A stretch of 64,000 nucleotides of DNA from Tethya wilhelma. Lineage: Eukaryota > Porifera > Demospongiae > Tethyida > Tethyidae. The stretch's first letter is position 1, and each line of letters begins with the position of its first letter. Positions 1 to 17,400 of the stretch are shown here, piece by piece. Below the pieces are notes generated by a model. That model worked only from the letters and a program-made list of their open reading frames with translations. It had not been told where the DNA came from and did no database searches. The DNA lies in assembly GCA_964030475.1 (NCBI GenBank), contig CAXIPT010000003.1, positions 3,698,536-3,762,535 of the forward strand, read 5' to 3'. The position numbers were made by a program, and so were the translations under genes.

Positions 1-137
1 GACTCGCAAAATATAAAATACACGCCAGGGAAGGCCTGAGAACGAGGCTATAGCTACCTTACTCTTACCTCACCTTAGCTGGATGTCATACATGGTGACT
101 AGAATGAAAGAGATGCTTGTTTTCGTCTTTCCTCTAG

Positions 138-276
138 GGTCATCCTAGATTGGTGAATGCTCTGGCCAAGTTGTACAGCCCTCTTTACAAAAGAGAGATT
201 GATGCAATGAATGAGGTACGTATGGCTACTTGTAATATGATTGTACTTGATTTACTACTTGATTTCATTGCAAATG

Positions 277-362
<86 letters not shown>

Positions 363-1857
363 CTTGCTAAACAGATTATAGTCTCTTGTGGAGCGTACTC
401 GGCACTGGCTCATGTCATACAATCCTTTGTTCATGCTGGAGATGAGGTTCAATGCTATAATGTTGTTGCATCCAGTCTTAGCTGTAACACTCTCTCCACC
501 TCTCATCTTTCTAGGTGATAGTGGTTGAACCATTCTTTGACTGTTACGTTCCCATGGTCAAAATGGCCGGGGGGAGTGTGGTCTATGTCCCTCTTCGTCC
601 AGTAAGTTGGCCATTTTGTGACCCCCAAAAACAGCTCAGCATGTGTTGTTGTACATATCTCAGCAAGGCAAGTGCCCAGGGAGCTCTGAAGATTGGACAC
701 TGGATCGAGCTGAGCTTGAGGCAGCTTTTAGCGACAAGACCAAGATGTTCATCTTCAACACCCCCAATAATCCTCTGGGAAAGGCAAGAGGAGGAGCATG
801 TCACTTCCGAGTGTCATGATCGAGTGAATGTTGTTCTCTGTAGGTGTTTACAGTGAGTGAGTTGGAGATGATCGCTGACCTGTGCAAGCGTCACAATGTG
901 TTGTGTGTCAGTGATGAAGTATATGAGTGGTTGGTCTACGAGGGCCATCAGCATCACAAGATAGGTAAGTATGACCTTATTGTACCAGCTGCTGTGTGAG
1001 TGAATGTACCAGCTGAGTCAATATATCCACACACTGTTGTTCTACTCGACAGCCACCTTGCCCGGCATGTGGGAGAGAACCGTTACCATCGGTAGTGCAG
1101 GAAAGACCTTCCACACCACTGGATGGAAGGTACAATGTTTACATTATTTTGAATAAAATTCCCATTCCACTACATTCAAACATCCATTCACCCATTCCCC
1201 AGACTGGGTGGGCCGTCGGTCCCTCCTACTACATCAAGAAGATGCACATAGCTCACACCCAGACCAGCTACACCCACGTCACACCCATACAAGAGGCCAT
1301 CGCCGTGGGGCTTGAGAAGGAGATTGCTCGCTACGAACAACCTGACAGCTACCTCGTCCAAACAAGAAATACTCTCCTGAGGAAGAGGGACGAGATTGCC
1401 ACCGTCTTGAAGGAGGTGGGGTTTAATCCCATCATTCCGGACGGGGGATACTTCATGTTAGCTGACATGTCCAATTGTGGGAAGGAGTTTAAGGGCCCGA
1501 GTGATGAGGAGTTTGACTTCCAACTAGCCAAGTGGATGATAGCTGAGAAGGTTGGTATATAATTATAATAATTATTATATCATAGATGAATTTCTTTCAA
1601 ATTAATGTTATTAATAATAGGGGCTGGCAACAATTCCACCGACATCTTTCTTTGGAGATGAACACAAGTATTTGTCAGGAAAACTTCTTCGCTTCTGTTT
1701 CATGAAGGTATAAGAACACACACACACACTGTCATTGAATTGCATGCTGTGTTAATGTGTCTTTGGCATGGATGTAATTCAGGACGACAGTACTCTACAA
1801 GCAGCCTACAAGTTGTTGAGAGAATGGGCAAGTGAGAGACAAGCTGCAAACAATTAG
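138..1857 (+). CDS. KYAT3: Kynurenine aminotransferase / cysteine-conjugate beta-lyase, 3' part of gene
   Basis: A PLP-dependent fold-type I aminotransferase that converts kynurenine to kynurenic acid and can cleave cysteine S-conjugates. Joined exons are 138-215, 375-446, 515-601, 664-783, 844-964, 1053-1129, 1203-1550, 1621-1707 and 1783-1857; all phases agree. Recognisable blocks are GHPRLVNAL, VEPFFDCY, FNTPNNPLGK (cofactor pocket), SDEVYEWLVY, and SAGKTF, whose lysine is the expected Schiff-base residue. PDGGYF follows near the C-terminus. The blocks DEVYEWLVY and SSEDWTLD favour KYAT3 over KYAT1. The N-terminal exons lie left of the window, so the gene is partial here. The intron after GK starts with GC rather than GT (784-785). 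Family assignment is firm; the KYAT1/KYAT3 choice is less so. Confidence 0.9.
279..363. repeat. (CA)n microsatellite
   Basis: A nearly pure CA run in the second visible KYAT intron, ending 11 bases before the acceptor AG at 373-374. The long His-Thr and Cys-Val open frames across it are repeat artefacts. Confidence 0.98.
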
Positions 1858-1995
1858 TACATGTAGAGGAAGCTTTTAATGACATCCGAAAATGTTTTTA
1901 GTTTTGTAATCTTGCATTTCCAGAGTTTTTGTTGAAACAGTGTTCCATACAATATTATTATATCATAAAAATAAAATTAAAAATTTTACAACATA

Positions 1996-4953
1996 CTATA
2001 TATTCTCTACCACAGTACAGCGTTCACACAGTAATCCTTCATCACTGCTCACGTACTTCCAACACCTTGGACACTTGCTCCTCTCAGAAGGCCAAACACT
2101 CACTCCAACCTCCACCATTTCTTCCCCAATCTTAGCCAAGTCCTTGACAGTGTAGCAGCTGCTTACAGAGGACAGCTTCTCTTCTTCTTTGTCAGTGATA
2201 CTCACAGCAGACACCAGTAAGAGATCACTGAGGGAGAACTCAACGGGGTGTGAAAGGTAGGCTGAATTGTGTTGTTCAAGGAGTGAAATAAGTTCGGATG
2301 AGGAGGTAGAGATCCTGGTGTCAGCTTCAAGAGAACTCCTAATGGCTTTAGCACTGCGAGCCTTCTCCAGCACCTTGTTAGTGACCTCTCTAACAGAACG
2401 AATGGTCTCAAACTCTTTGGCTAGTTCTGGTTGAAACCACTCCGTGATGCCTTCAACCCATCCCGTCTTGAATACACTTCCTACAATGAACATAATAACA
2501 TTTATTTCATCATAGTTCACTAAAAATTCAGTGTCATGCATCACCGGCCATTAATTTCATAAACATCTAAATAATAATAATTATAACCTCTCATATATAC
2601 CTCTGTCAAAAGGGTAGTGCTGTGTCACCTCCTCTGCTAGATGGGGGGCAATCGGTGCAACAGATGTGACCAAACATCTGAGAATGTGATGGAGAGCTGT
2701 TTGAGTGGAGTGTCGGCTGATGTCAGTTGAGGAATCACAGTACAGTCGATCCTTGATGATGTCCAGGTAGAAGGCAGAGAGATCCTTGGGCACCAACTGC
2801 CTCAGGAGATCCTTCATCTTGTAGAAGTTGAGAGAGTCGTACGTCAGTTTAGCTTCATGGTTGTAGTGTGCCATAACATGCAAGATGTAGCGATCTAGTT
2901 TAGACAGGCTGGGGTAAGGTAGGAGGTCAGAGGATTGGTCGAATTGTGACAGATTTCCCAACAAGAAACGACAGGTGCTTCTGATCTTGAGGAGAAAGTC
3001 ATTGGTCTGTTGCAGTATCTCGTCACTCAGGTGAACATCAGATGAATAGTCGCTAAAAGCTACCCACATTCTCATGGCGTCTGCTCCAAGCTTCTTAGAA
3101 TGGAGGATATCTTTAGGACTGGTGACATTTCCAATCGATTTAGACATCTTGGCACCTTTCTCATCCAGCACAAAGCCGTGCGTTACGATTGCCTTGTACG
3201 GAGCCTTTCTCTGAGCGGCGACACTCGTGAGCAGTGAGGACTGAAACCACCCTCTGTGCTGGTCGGTGCCTTCCAGGTACATGTCTGCCACATGGTTGCT
3301 TCCCTGGAGTACGGTGGACCACGACGAGCCACTGTCAAACCACACATCCATGGTGTCCGTTCCTCGGGTGTAATCGTCAGCTGTGGAGTTCAGCGACGGC
3401 GGTAGGAGCTCATTCGTGGGGAGTTTCCACCAGCAATTTGAACCGTGCCGACGGACGAGCTCTCGAACGTGCGGGAGGGTTTCGTCATTGAGAAGAGCCT
3501 CATTGGAGCCTTTGTGGTAGAATACTGGGATGGGCACGCCCCACACTCGTTGTCGAGAGATGCACCAGTCCCCACGATGGTCCAACATGGCGGTGAGATT
3601 GTTGATGGCGGACGGAGGGTACATCTGAACATCCATCAAAGCACTCTTGGCTTCTTCCTTGAGCTTGTTTACGCTGGCAAACCACTGCTCCGTGGAGCGT
3701 ATCAAGACTGGCTTCTTTGTCCTCCAGTCGTAAGGGTACCGATGAGAATAGGGACAGCGATGAACCAACATTCCTAGCCTCTCAAGCTTTGACATAACAG
3801 TTTCATTTCCCTCTTTAAGGACAAACAATCCTTGTAGTTCTGACCCGGCATCACTGGTATAGTTGCCCTGAGCGTCCACATTGCACTCTAGATTCAGCCC
3901 GTGCTGTACACCAATGTGATAGTCATCAAAGCCGTGAGCAGGTGCAGTATGAACCAGGCCAGTTCCTTCGCTCTCAGTCACATGGGTTCCTTCCAAGAAG
4001 GGAAGTGTATCTTCTTTCGATGAAGAGACAAGTGGATTCTGGTACTCAATCCCCTTCAGTTTAGATCCTTCAAAAGTCATAATAACTTCAAAACTTTCTA
4101 CCATGTCATTCAACTTTGAAATGCACTGTGTACCAATCAGCACGACCTTCCTCTCCAACCCCTCCCCACTGCAGATCTCTATGAGAGAGTACTGATGGTT
4201 TGGATTGTAACAAATAGCTCTGTTTGCAACCAAAGTCCAAGGAGTAGTGGTCCACACCAGAGCATGGATATCTCTCCCAGTTGCAAGCTTATCCTGGACA
4301 AGTTCCTTGCTAGTGATAGGGAAGAGAACGTGGACAGCTGGACTCGTGTGTTCGCGATACTCCAGCTCTGCCTCGGCTAATGCAGTGTGTGATGAAGGGG
4401 ACCAGTACACAGGCTTGAACCCTCGATAAATGCACCCCCTCTTGTACATCTTATAGAAGACGTTGATCTGTTCAGCTTCATACGCCGGCTCCATTGTGAC
4501 GTAAGGATTGTCCCAGTCTCCGAGACAGCCCCACTGCTTGAACGACTGCATTTGCAATTTGATTGCCTTCCGAGCAAACTGTGAAGCTTTTGCTCTGATC
4601 TTCAGTGGAGAGGATTCAAGATCGGTCTCTTTGCAGGCCTTGAGCTCAATGGGTAGACCGTGGCAATCCCATCCTGGACGATAGTCGATTCTGTAGCCTC
4701 TCAAGAGTTTGTAGCGATTCACAATGTCCTTCAGGACCTTGTTGAGAACATGCCCCATGTGTGGTTCCCCGTTAGCGTACGGTGGACCATCGTGAAGGGT
4801 GAACACTTTTGCTGACTCAGCAAACTCTTCCTGTTGCCATTTGTACAGGCGATCGAAATGGGTTGCCTTTTGGACAGCTGGGTCGTGAAGGATGGGGTTG
4901 ATTCGAAGAGGGAACTTGGTCTTAGGAAGGAGGAGTTTGTACTTGGTAGCCAT
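1996..4953 (-). CDS. IARS2: Isoleucyl-tRNA synthetase, mitochondrial type
   Basis: Class I aminoacyl-tRNA synthetase that charges tRNA-Ile, of the bacterial/mitochondrial type. Two exons (2601-4953 and 1996-2480 on the minus strand) join in phase 1 to give about 945 aa, close to the roughly 1,000 aa of animal IARS2. The HIGH-type motif is HMGH at residues 65-68 after LHDGPPYANG. The tRNA-selective editing region includes WTTTPWT, and KMSKS lies at residues 602-606. The extreme C-terminus carries a four-cysteine zinc knuckle (CPRC...CERC, residues 921-939), as in bacterial-type IleRS and unlike cytosolic IARS1. The chosen Met begins almost at the catalytic domain, so a mitochondrial targeting peptide, if present, would need an upstream exon. 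One intron in 2.8 kb of coding sequence is unusual beside its intron-dense neighbours. Confidence 0.96.
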
Positions 4954-5348
4954 GATTGGTGTGAGCAGTAGCCTGCATTAGGTTAGAGGATTATGAAGAA
5001 CACACATAATACATGTACTGAGGACATACCTCTTCACTTTGTGAGGCTAAAGTGACCACGTGGTGAGGCTATCTAATTATGGGTATGGAATTTCCATCAG
5101 TGGAAAATCGAAATGTTTCTGGACAAAAACATTGGAAGTTACTCAACAGCTGACCCGTTTTCGTCTTTGTTCAAGGAGAACAGAACTGTTTAGTTCCTCG
5201 GCCATTTTTATCGTTAAGACTGACTCTTTTTGTATATCTTTCAGCAGGAGAAACTACGTGTTCTGTTTTTATCGAGCCTGTGGTTCTCAGTTTTTTTTGT
5301 TTATTTGCTACCTTCACTTTTGTTTAAAAGTTTTACATCACTTCCCTC
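4954..5348. promoter_or_regulatory. Divergent promoter region between IARS2 and YPEL5
   Basis: The two start codons face away from each other across about 395 bp, so this region must hold both transcription starts and 5' UTRs. A palindromic E-box CACGTG lies at 5057-5062 within GACCACGTGGTG, the consensus for Myc/Max/USF-type bHLH-zipper factors. No TATA box is convincingly placed. Promoter function is inferred from gene orientation. Confidence 0.5.
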
Positions 5349-6184
5349 ATGGGCCGAGTGTTTCTGGACCATCCTGGCGGCACACGGATTTACTCCTGTG
5401 CCAGCTGTGACACTCCACTCACAAACAGAGGAGAATTAGTGTCAACTGTGAGTGTCAGACAACAGTTGTGTAAATCTGTTGTATTTTGTTTATTTCTTTT
5501 GTTCTCTCCATCCTAGAGGTTCACCGGTGCTACAGGGAGAGCCTTTCTCTTCAATAAAGTGTAAGTGCTCTGAAATTTATACATGTCTATGTTATCTATG
5601 GCATCGTGTATGAGTATCAGTGGATAAAATGATTCACATTTATTACAGTGTTAACCTAACTTTCAGTGAAGTGGAAAACAGAATTATGGTACGAGTGTAC
5701 ACTGTTGCTTTGATGTCTGTCTGTATCAACACCATGAGTAAATGAGAGAGATTGTAGATGATATTGTAGATTACTCCATAACTTAATTGTTGAGGAAGGT
5801 CCTCAGGCCAAAACCAAAATTTGTTGCTAAGCTAGCATTAGGAATTTCAAACGTTTTGCTCTTCTCTTCAGCTAACTGGTAGACATATTGTTCGTGATGT
5901 CTCTTGCAAAAGTTGCAGCACAAGACTAGGATGGATCTATGTGAGTAGAATTGTTTTCTTTCAAACAGCATTTTTTGATGTTCATTTCCCCCCACCAGGA
6001 GTATGCCACAGAGGAGTCTCAGAGATACAAGGTATGTGATGTCGTTCCATCATACTTGTGGTTTGTTTTGTATCAATGTTATCTTGTTTTGTCTGACCTG
6101 GCTCCTCCCTCTCTCCAGGAAGGAAGAGTGATTTTGGAGAGGGCACTCATTACAGAGAGCGAAGGTTTTGAGGATGGTGAATAG
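5349..6184 (+). CDS. YPEL5: Yippee-like protein 5
   Basis: A small zinc-binding Yippee-domain protein; in other animals YPEL5 associates with the CTLH/GID ubiquitin ligase complex. Six exons (5349-5447, 5517-5560, 5649-5688, 5872-5940, 5999-6031, 6119-6184) join in frame to 116 aa, against about 121 aa in vertebrates. The start [11 protein letters not shown] matches the family N-terminus. The four zinc ligands are two CxxC pairs, CASC and CKSC. The blocks [25 protein letters not shown] and [10 protein letters not shown] are diagnostic of YPEL5 rather than YPEL1-4. All introns are under 200 bp. No defects seen. Confidence 0.96.
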
Positions 6185-6516
6185 CTGTGACTCTATGTGT
6201 TTGTCTGTTATGGGCTTCATCTCTCTCAATGCTAGCTAGTTCTAAACTCACATCTTTAACATCTCCCTTCCTCCCAAACCTCCTTCAGTCCAGTTTCAGC
6301 TCACTTAGGAACTCTTTTTTTAATGATTATCATCTTGTGGAAGTGTGTTTTGTGTGTTCGCATTATTTTAACCACTCTCGCACTAGTTAATATTTTCGCG
6401 CAGTGGGTGAAAGGCCAATTCGTACGTTTGCAATGCAGCTAGCTCCACCCACACTAGCTCAGCATGACAACGAAGTGTGAAAAGCGCTGTCAATTGTTGC
6501 GAAAAACACTTGTAAA

Positions 6517-10583
<4,067 letters not shown>

Positions 10584-11473
10584 CCTAGAACACCGGTGAA
10601 CATGTACTGATGAGTCATTAATATTATCATGACTGTGTGTATGTAATTATTAGTTTAATGTATTTTTAGGCATTCAATGGATTGTGTTTAGTGTGTGTCA
10701 AAGTTAAGTAATTATTATTACTGTAACAAGCAAGGACTAAAACAAACAGCTGTGGTTCATTATTTATTTAATTTACTTAACCATTGAGTTATTCTTTTCA
10801 ATTAAATTGAAGGTAAAAGTACACTAGTCCAGTCTCAAAAACAATCACTGTAATAATCAAATTATATTCCTATAAAGTGCACTTTACAGTGCAACCAATT
10901 AAGATAAGCATTCTTTGTTGCTACCATGCATGTGGATGCTTCAATTATTTATGCCACTGTTAATAATATTATTATACTAAGTCTTGTTTTTCAGATAATT
11001 ATTATTCATGCAAGTTGCATGTTATTGACACAACTTGAAATGCATTCATTAATAAACTCCATCATAATTATTAAATAGAGCTCTAATAAACCTCTGAATT
11101 TAAACCTATTGTGTTTGGTTATTATTAAAATTTATTAAATACTAAACTTTGTTTATTATGAACCCCTCAACAGAAGAGCAATTCTGAGAATGTTGGGTTA
11201 ATGGTATTCATAACTTCCTGGAACCCATGCATTGGCCGAACATGTGGTTCCGAGAGCTTGTATTTACATCTGAGGTGGTGCTGGCTACAGGCATTTTTCC
11301 AGAAAGCAGTGGTGCTATGTAAACTCTATCGTTCCTCCTTCTTGAGTAGAAGCCTAGTGTTTTACCTGGAAAGAATTAAGGACCCTCTAAACTGGTTCAG
11401 TCTGAGTGAGTTACTGGGAAACGTTCGAATCCCTCCTCTCCATATAAAAGCTGTATTGCTTGCAGTAGAGGAT
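10584..11473. other. Intergenic, AT-rich
   Basis: Spacer between the LRR receptor stop and the chosen bHLH-zipper start. It holds several AATAAA-like polyadenylation candidates (around 11050 and 11087). An in-frame open stretch from 11201 runs into the first bHLH exon, but an acceptor-like TTGCTTGCAG ends at 11465, so I treat the upstream part as intron or 5' UTR. Confidence 0.5.
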
Positions 11474-14400
11474 ATGGCTAGTGATTCTCCCCTGTCCGGT
11501 GAACCCAGCAATAGGGAGGAGAATGTGTACTCTGGGCACCAACCTCAGAGGTCATTCCATCATTCAGCACAGCTGCATGAGGAGTCACCTGGACAGTATT
11601 CTGAACAAGATGCAGCAGGAGAGAGTACTTCAGGTAAGTAGAATGGTGCATGTGTTTCAACAATTGAGGAAAATTTATTGGCTTCTTTTAGAAATTAAAA
11701 CAATCACTACTAACCATAGAGGGTGCCATGTGGTTTCAAGTAGCCACGAGATCTCAATGGCATGCACGCATGCATCATTTGTTAATAATGCTAAGCCAGT
11801 AAAATTTTGATCAATTCTGCCATTTGTAGTCACCCGCAGTATAAAATTGTACAAAGCCAAATTCTAAAAGAACTGTACAATTTTCCACTTGTAGGCTTTC
11901 ATTGTTGCTAATTTGCACAACTTTCTAATTTTCTCTGTATAGAGTCTGAGTCGGAAGGAATGGCTGACCACCAGCACCGCCTTGAGCTGGTGGATGTTCA
12001 ACTGGAAGAAGTTAGTGCCAGAGGTCCTGAACCAGTTCAGCATGATGCTGAGACGTTATACTCAGACAGTGAAGGAAGCTCCATGGATGACTCAGATCAA
12101 GGCTCCTTCCGCTCCAGGTCAAGATTCACTGGCCCAGGCTGTGAAGGTGGCTCAGACAGTAGCAATGTAGCAGCTACATCATCCAGCCAGCTAACACAGC
12201 AGAGCATGCAGGAGGCTGGTGGTGGAAACCCAAGGAAAAAAGTACGACTAACTCTGAGGGAACTTGAGGCTGCAGATAGACGCAAACAAAAGAAACACAA
12301 CCACAACGAACGTCTAAGGTGAGTTATGTAACTTGGTACTAAAGCTCACTCATGTTCATGTTGTGAAAAAAAAACAAAACGTCACAGTCTAGCTGTTTCC
12401 TTCTTTTCTCTCAAGTGGACGATTAATTTGTGGCTCAAATGCTGAATGCGAGATTGCTTTCAGTTTGTTATTCAACCTCTCAGAAGCCCATCCTAGAATC
12501 TCTGCTTGTAATAATGTGCACTTAAAATTTATTCCATGTAGCTCTATCAAAAACGTTCACTGAAGCTACTGTTGAGTGTATAGTGAATGCAAGTTACGCA
12601 CTCAGGGGGTTTTCTTGCATCAATTCAAATAAAGAGAGCTGTCACTTCTTTATAGATGGATTCAATGGTTGATGTGGTTTGCTCAAACCTTAATCTTCAT
12701 GAAAGCAAATTAATTTAGCACTTGTCAAATCCGTTTAGTTCAATGAGTCTATTAATAGTTGTAGTAGAAGGTGTTGCTGACCAAAATTCTATTGATGTAA
12801 ATATTATTTAAAATGTTGGTGCATGCATAATATCATAATTGATCTGCAGACGGCAAGACTTGAAGAATGCGGTTGCAAGATTGCGAAATCAGCTCCAGAA
12901 ACGGAGAACAAAAAGACCAACCACAATAAAAGTACTGGAGGCAGCTATACAAGAGATCAAGGTAATTGATGCATCAAATTCCCACCAACAACGTTTGAAC
13001 ATGCAAATTGAATTTGACTTGCATGTAATGTAGACAGAATAATTTCTAACCTTGTGCAGGATACCTAAGTCATAATTTGAGTGTAAATTAAACAGTCATA
13101 TAATGCATTGTGCGATTGTAGAAAATGTCCCTTCATGCACTTGACATGTACAAAATGGAAATTTAGTCTGTGGCTACTTCTGCTGAGGGCCAAAACTGAC
13201 TCTCCCTATGTAGCCCACTTAGTACTAGCTCATGCTGGCCATGGCCTGATTTCTAGCCACACACCCATGAGCATGTAGAAAAATTATCTCACCTTCTTCT
13301 GCCAGTCGCTGGTTGGCAGGCACCATGTTGCAAGCTACTCTGATTCACAGCCATGGACATGCATATGGCTTTGCCAATAACTCAATGCAATTTGATAGGG
13401 TATACTGATACCTGTATTTTATCCTTTAATCCTTTTCTGCAAATTATCCCCATTTCAGTAAAGTCATGCATCTGTCCATGACTGTATGCAAACCTATTAA
13501 AATTTTTGTCCCATTTGATCAAAGCCAAGCTGAGCAATTAATACTGCATTATTATCAGCTCTTACTTAATAACTTTCAAAATTGGTGTGCATGCATGAAT
13601 TCTGCTTCAGACATTTTATAAGAGCAAGACCCTAGTATCACTAGCCATCATGTCAAGATAAGCCTTGCAATGCGCTATAATTTTGCAAAGAAGAGAATTG
13701 CCTATAATAATTACTATTGTTCTCAGTGTACTATGGTCTACATACTATCACGTCAAATTGTCAATCATGTCATTTAATTTGTGTTTCCTACTTTTGTGTG
13801 TGTAACAAGATTATACTGCAAGAGCTGTATAATATAAAATCCCCAGTATATTGTAGGGAGTATAATATGCAGCTAGCGGGCTGTCCTGTGTTTGGGAACA
13901 CCTGTTGTGTTACAATTGACACAGGTTGGTCAGAGCGAATTCCAACCGCCTTAGATCATCTCTGCTCGCCTTTCATAACAAAGTATTTAGTTTGCTAGCA
14001 GCCAACTAGCTGCATCCATCTGGTGGTGACCTCCTGTTGTCATTTCTCCTTTAGTGTGAAACTGTTAATTAATACTGTCGACCAAATTGTATTTTTACAA
14101 GATATAATTTGTAAGTGTTGTATGCATCGTGGATCACATGTAGGGGTGCTTGCGTCAGATTCCCACACCCAGAGGTCAAGGGATAGAAAATTAATGAGAG
14201 TGTGGTTTGATTTCCGTGATCAGTTTGAATCAAGAGTGCAAAATAAATTGATTTCCTGTTGTGTTGATGTTTTGTTTTACTTACCCAGAGTACAAGGTGG
14301 TGGAGACATAAGACGCCAGTGTAGCTACCAGGGGCAGAATCACACTACACACACACACACATAGTTTGGTCTGATCAGCATTCACAGTGGTTTGCTATGA

Positions 14401-17400
14401 TGCTCAACCATCACTGACATGAGTAATTTGTTTTTTAGTATTGAAAGGTCATTCATATTGACCACAAATCCACACTGTACATGTGTGTACTCAATGCATT
14501 GTAGCAATTTATTTTATTATGCTTGTAATGAGTGAGACATACTACTATATTCATGGGTATAAATTGTGAGTATCGATACTCAATCAACCAAACCAAAGTT
14601 GGATTGGTTTCTCTGGTAAAATTTACATTCCAAAACTGGGTCTAGTCACACACACTCACACAATACTATGTTAATGGCAGGCCACAAATCAGGTGTATAA
14701 ACTTATGGGCCATGGGTATGCATTTGTATCAACCTGGATTGATGTTCTCACACTACAACATGTGCTTTGAGCGGAAGTGTTTAAGTGTTTTCCTTGTTTC
14801 AGAGTTTGTTTTGCTCCTTTGATGGTCTCTGTCTCAGGCTGAGCCTTTGTGTGGATTCTGTGAATGGAGTAGAACTGTCTCCACTACCTTTGAGCAAGCT
14901 CTGGCGGCTTTCTTGTCTCACTCACTCTCTTTGTATGAATCCTGTGACTCTCTTTGGGAGTCCCCCTCTTTTTTAACTCTGCAGCTGCTTCATTTATTGG
15001 CTCTAATAATTATATAAAATTGCATGAAAGTGAAATACATAAGTTTTGTTTGTTTGTTTTTCCGTCGGTGCTAGTTTGGGTCTGACATAATTATTGTATA
15101 TAATTTGATTGATTTGGCAAAATAAAAAGGATCGAAATGAGGTTATTACAACCAAGTTTATAATGACTCTTTCAGGTAACCAAAAGATCAGTGAGCCCCC
15201 CAAAAGGGCATTATGAGTCTACATTAGAGCCAGTGAGAGTCACGTGTGTTTATAATATTCTACACAAGTCACTCTGCATATTGTGTGTATGTATTATGTG
15301 CCAGCAAAGCAAATTTGCTATATAGCACATGATTCACTCTATAAAAGCCATGCAAGTTATTCTGGACTCATTTTGCATCATGCCATGTCGGTATAGTCAG
15401 GTTATGTTATGTTTAATTTATTAGTTTTCTATCTGGTGACTTAAAGGCGTCACCAAAACACAAATATTGTGGTGAGATTTTAAGGTAGTTCTCCCTTTTG
15501 CCATTAAGGTAAGAGAGCAGCAGTGGTCATAGTATCATTTGCTCTGTGGTGACTTCTGATACCTTTGTGATGACTACCTACAAAGGCATAGTTTTATTCT
15601 AATGGATGGCTTAGGGGAAATTCATGGATCAGTTCAGCATGCATGACTCTATGAGTTGCTTGTGGGAAAAGTAACCCCATGTACACATGTACACATTGGA
15701 TTGATGTGGTGAATACTTTAGTCAAAGTAGAGAGAGTGTGGGAGATAGTCCGGGAGTTGTGTGTATATGTATGAAGAGGAATCTCCCTCTGTTCACCTTC
15801 TTGATTCCCCTCATTGTTTGCAAATGGACAACAACAGTTGCAATGTTTTGACCAAAGCAATCTGAAGGTACCTGTACCTACACCATTTTGCACTCATGCA
15901 ACATGCACACAATCCTGTGCTTTAGTTGGCGGTGTTTTCCGTATCTTGTTTGATGTTTATGTAAATAGCTTGTTTTGCAATATTATGCAAACATCACCCA
16001 CTCCATGTGTTGTGTCAGTATGGGATATTGTGGTTAGTTATTAAAGATAACGGAGCTGGTACTTCCCATTGTTGTGTATAGACTGGTTATGCAAGCCCAA
16101 AGCAAATTCAAAACTAATGTGATAGATCTGGAGCTATAGTTATAATAATATAGTTAGTTAACTCACAAACAGTCGGTCGTGTATATATATATAGCTATTT
16201 GGGTGTTGAACAGCATTGTGTTTTTAAGTGAATACATGTTTATTTCAATTAGGAAGGGGGTTTGTCCTTGATATTTACTTCTTTATACCCCCATTAGTTG
16301 TACACACTACGTACCTGTGTATATATATACATCCAACCAGCCATCCTCTATAGTCATGAATCATCGGACATGCACTAAACAACATGTGATTCTCTCTAGC
16401 CTATAGTTGGATGCCAGCTGTGTCATGGTGTGATATGAATTGAAGCCCATGGCTAGCACTAGTCAGGTAACTTCATTGTGCAATTTGACCCTGTTGGTGA
16501 TTATAGTGCTGCATCTAGCCAGCATACATACATGTACTTGGACCACATGTAACTAAAACTCACTCAGACAAAGGCTCTAGATAAAGGTCATTATTGGATT
16601 AGAGTGGCCTCATACTGAAAGCACTACGCACTTCAGTCATAATGGTATTCACAGGCGCTAGTTTGGCGTCTCAGTGGTGGTATCTGGAGCATGGCGACAC
16701 ACACACACGTGTCACTCTGTAGAGCTGACCATATGGTTGCCAAAAAAGGCAAGCCCGTAGGAATTCCATCTTTATCACTGAATACTATAGCTACTTCATG
16801 GAAGCTCCACCGTTACTTGCGTTGAATTGCAAAATTAATATAGTCTGTGTATATTATATGTGCTGCTTTTTTTTCTTCTGCATATCTAGTGTGCTTTTTA
16901 GTGGTTACTATAGTAGTCATTGCTATGAGTTAGCTCTCAAAATGCATTACATAGTTGAAAAGAAATCCCCGGCTGGTTGTGATATATCTTCAAGACCAGA
17001 ACTGAAGCAAGTGTTCAGTACTCCTAATGTAAGCCCTGACCTTCAACTGAGGGACAAATGAAAACTGTTTACAAACGAACAACTTTGTTGACAAATTGTG
17101 TTTTTGTGCAGAACAGAAACAAACTTTGAATCGGTACCGATTCTAAGAACAAAGGAAGGGTACATGTGTGTGTGGGGTGACTTCCATATTCATAACATCC
17201 ACTTGATTTGTTGCACAACGCACACGACAGATATCCTCCTATGCATGCATATGAGCATGAGTGTCAGTTCATGCATGCAAGCATGCAAGCATTGATGGTG
17301 TGCTCCAGGATTGCTTGCTTGCAGTAGTGTGGTTGTGACATTAGTGGTGTTCATGGCGTCTCTGTTATCATACAATCAAGGGGTATTTTCTTGAGCGGTA

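Noticed and set aside
150..533. Long His-Thr and Cys-Val open frames
   Set aside because: They are translations of the (CA)n microsatellite; the true exons on either side use splice sites and a single KYAT frame.
11201..11473. N-terminal extension of the bHLH-zipper protein
   Set aside because: The frame is open, but composition differs (Trp/Leu/Cys rich), and an acceptor-like site at 11465 followed by an ATG gives a simpler start.
13717..17295. Several 60-110 residue open frames in the long intron
   Set aside because: No domain, no splice-phase support and no family resemblance; expected by chance in 6 kb.
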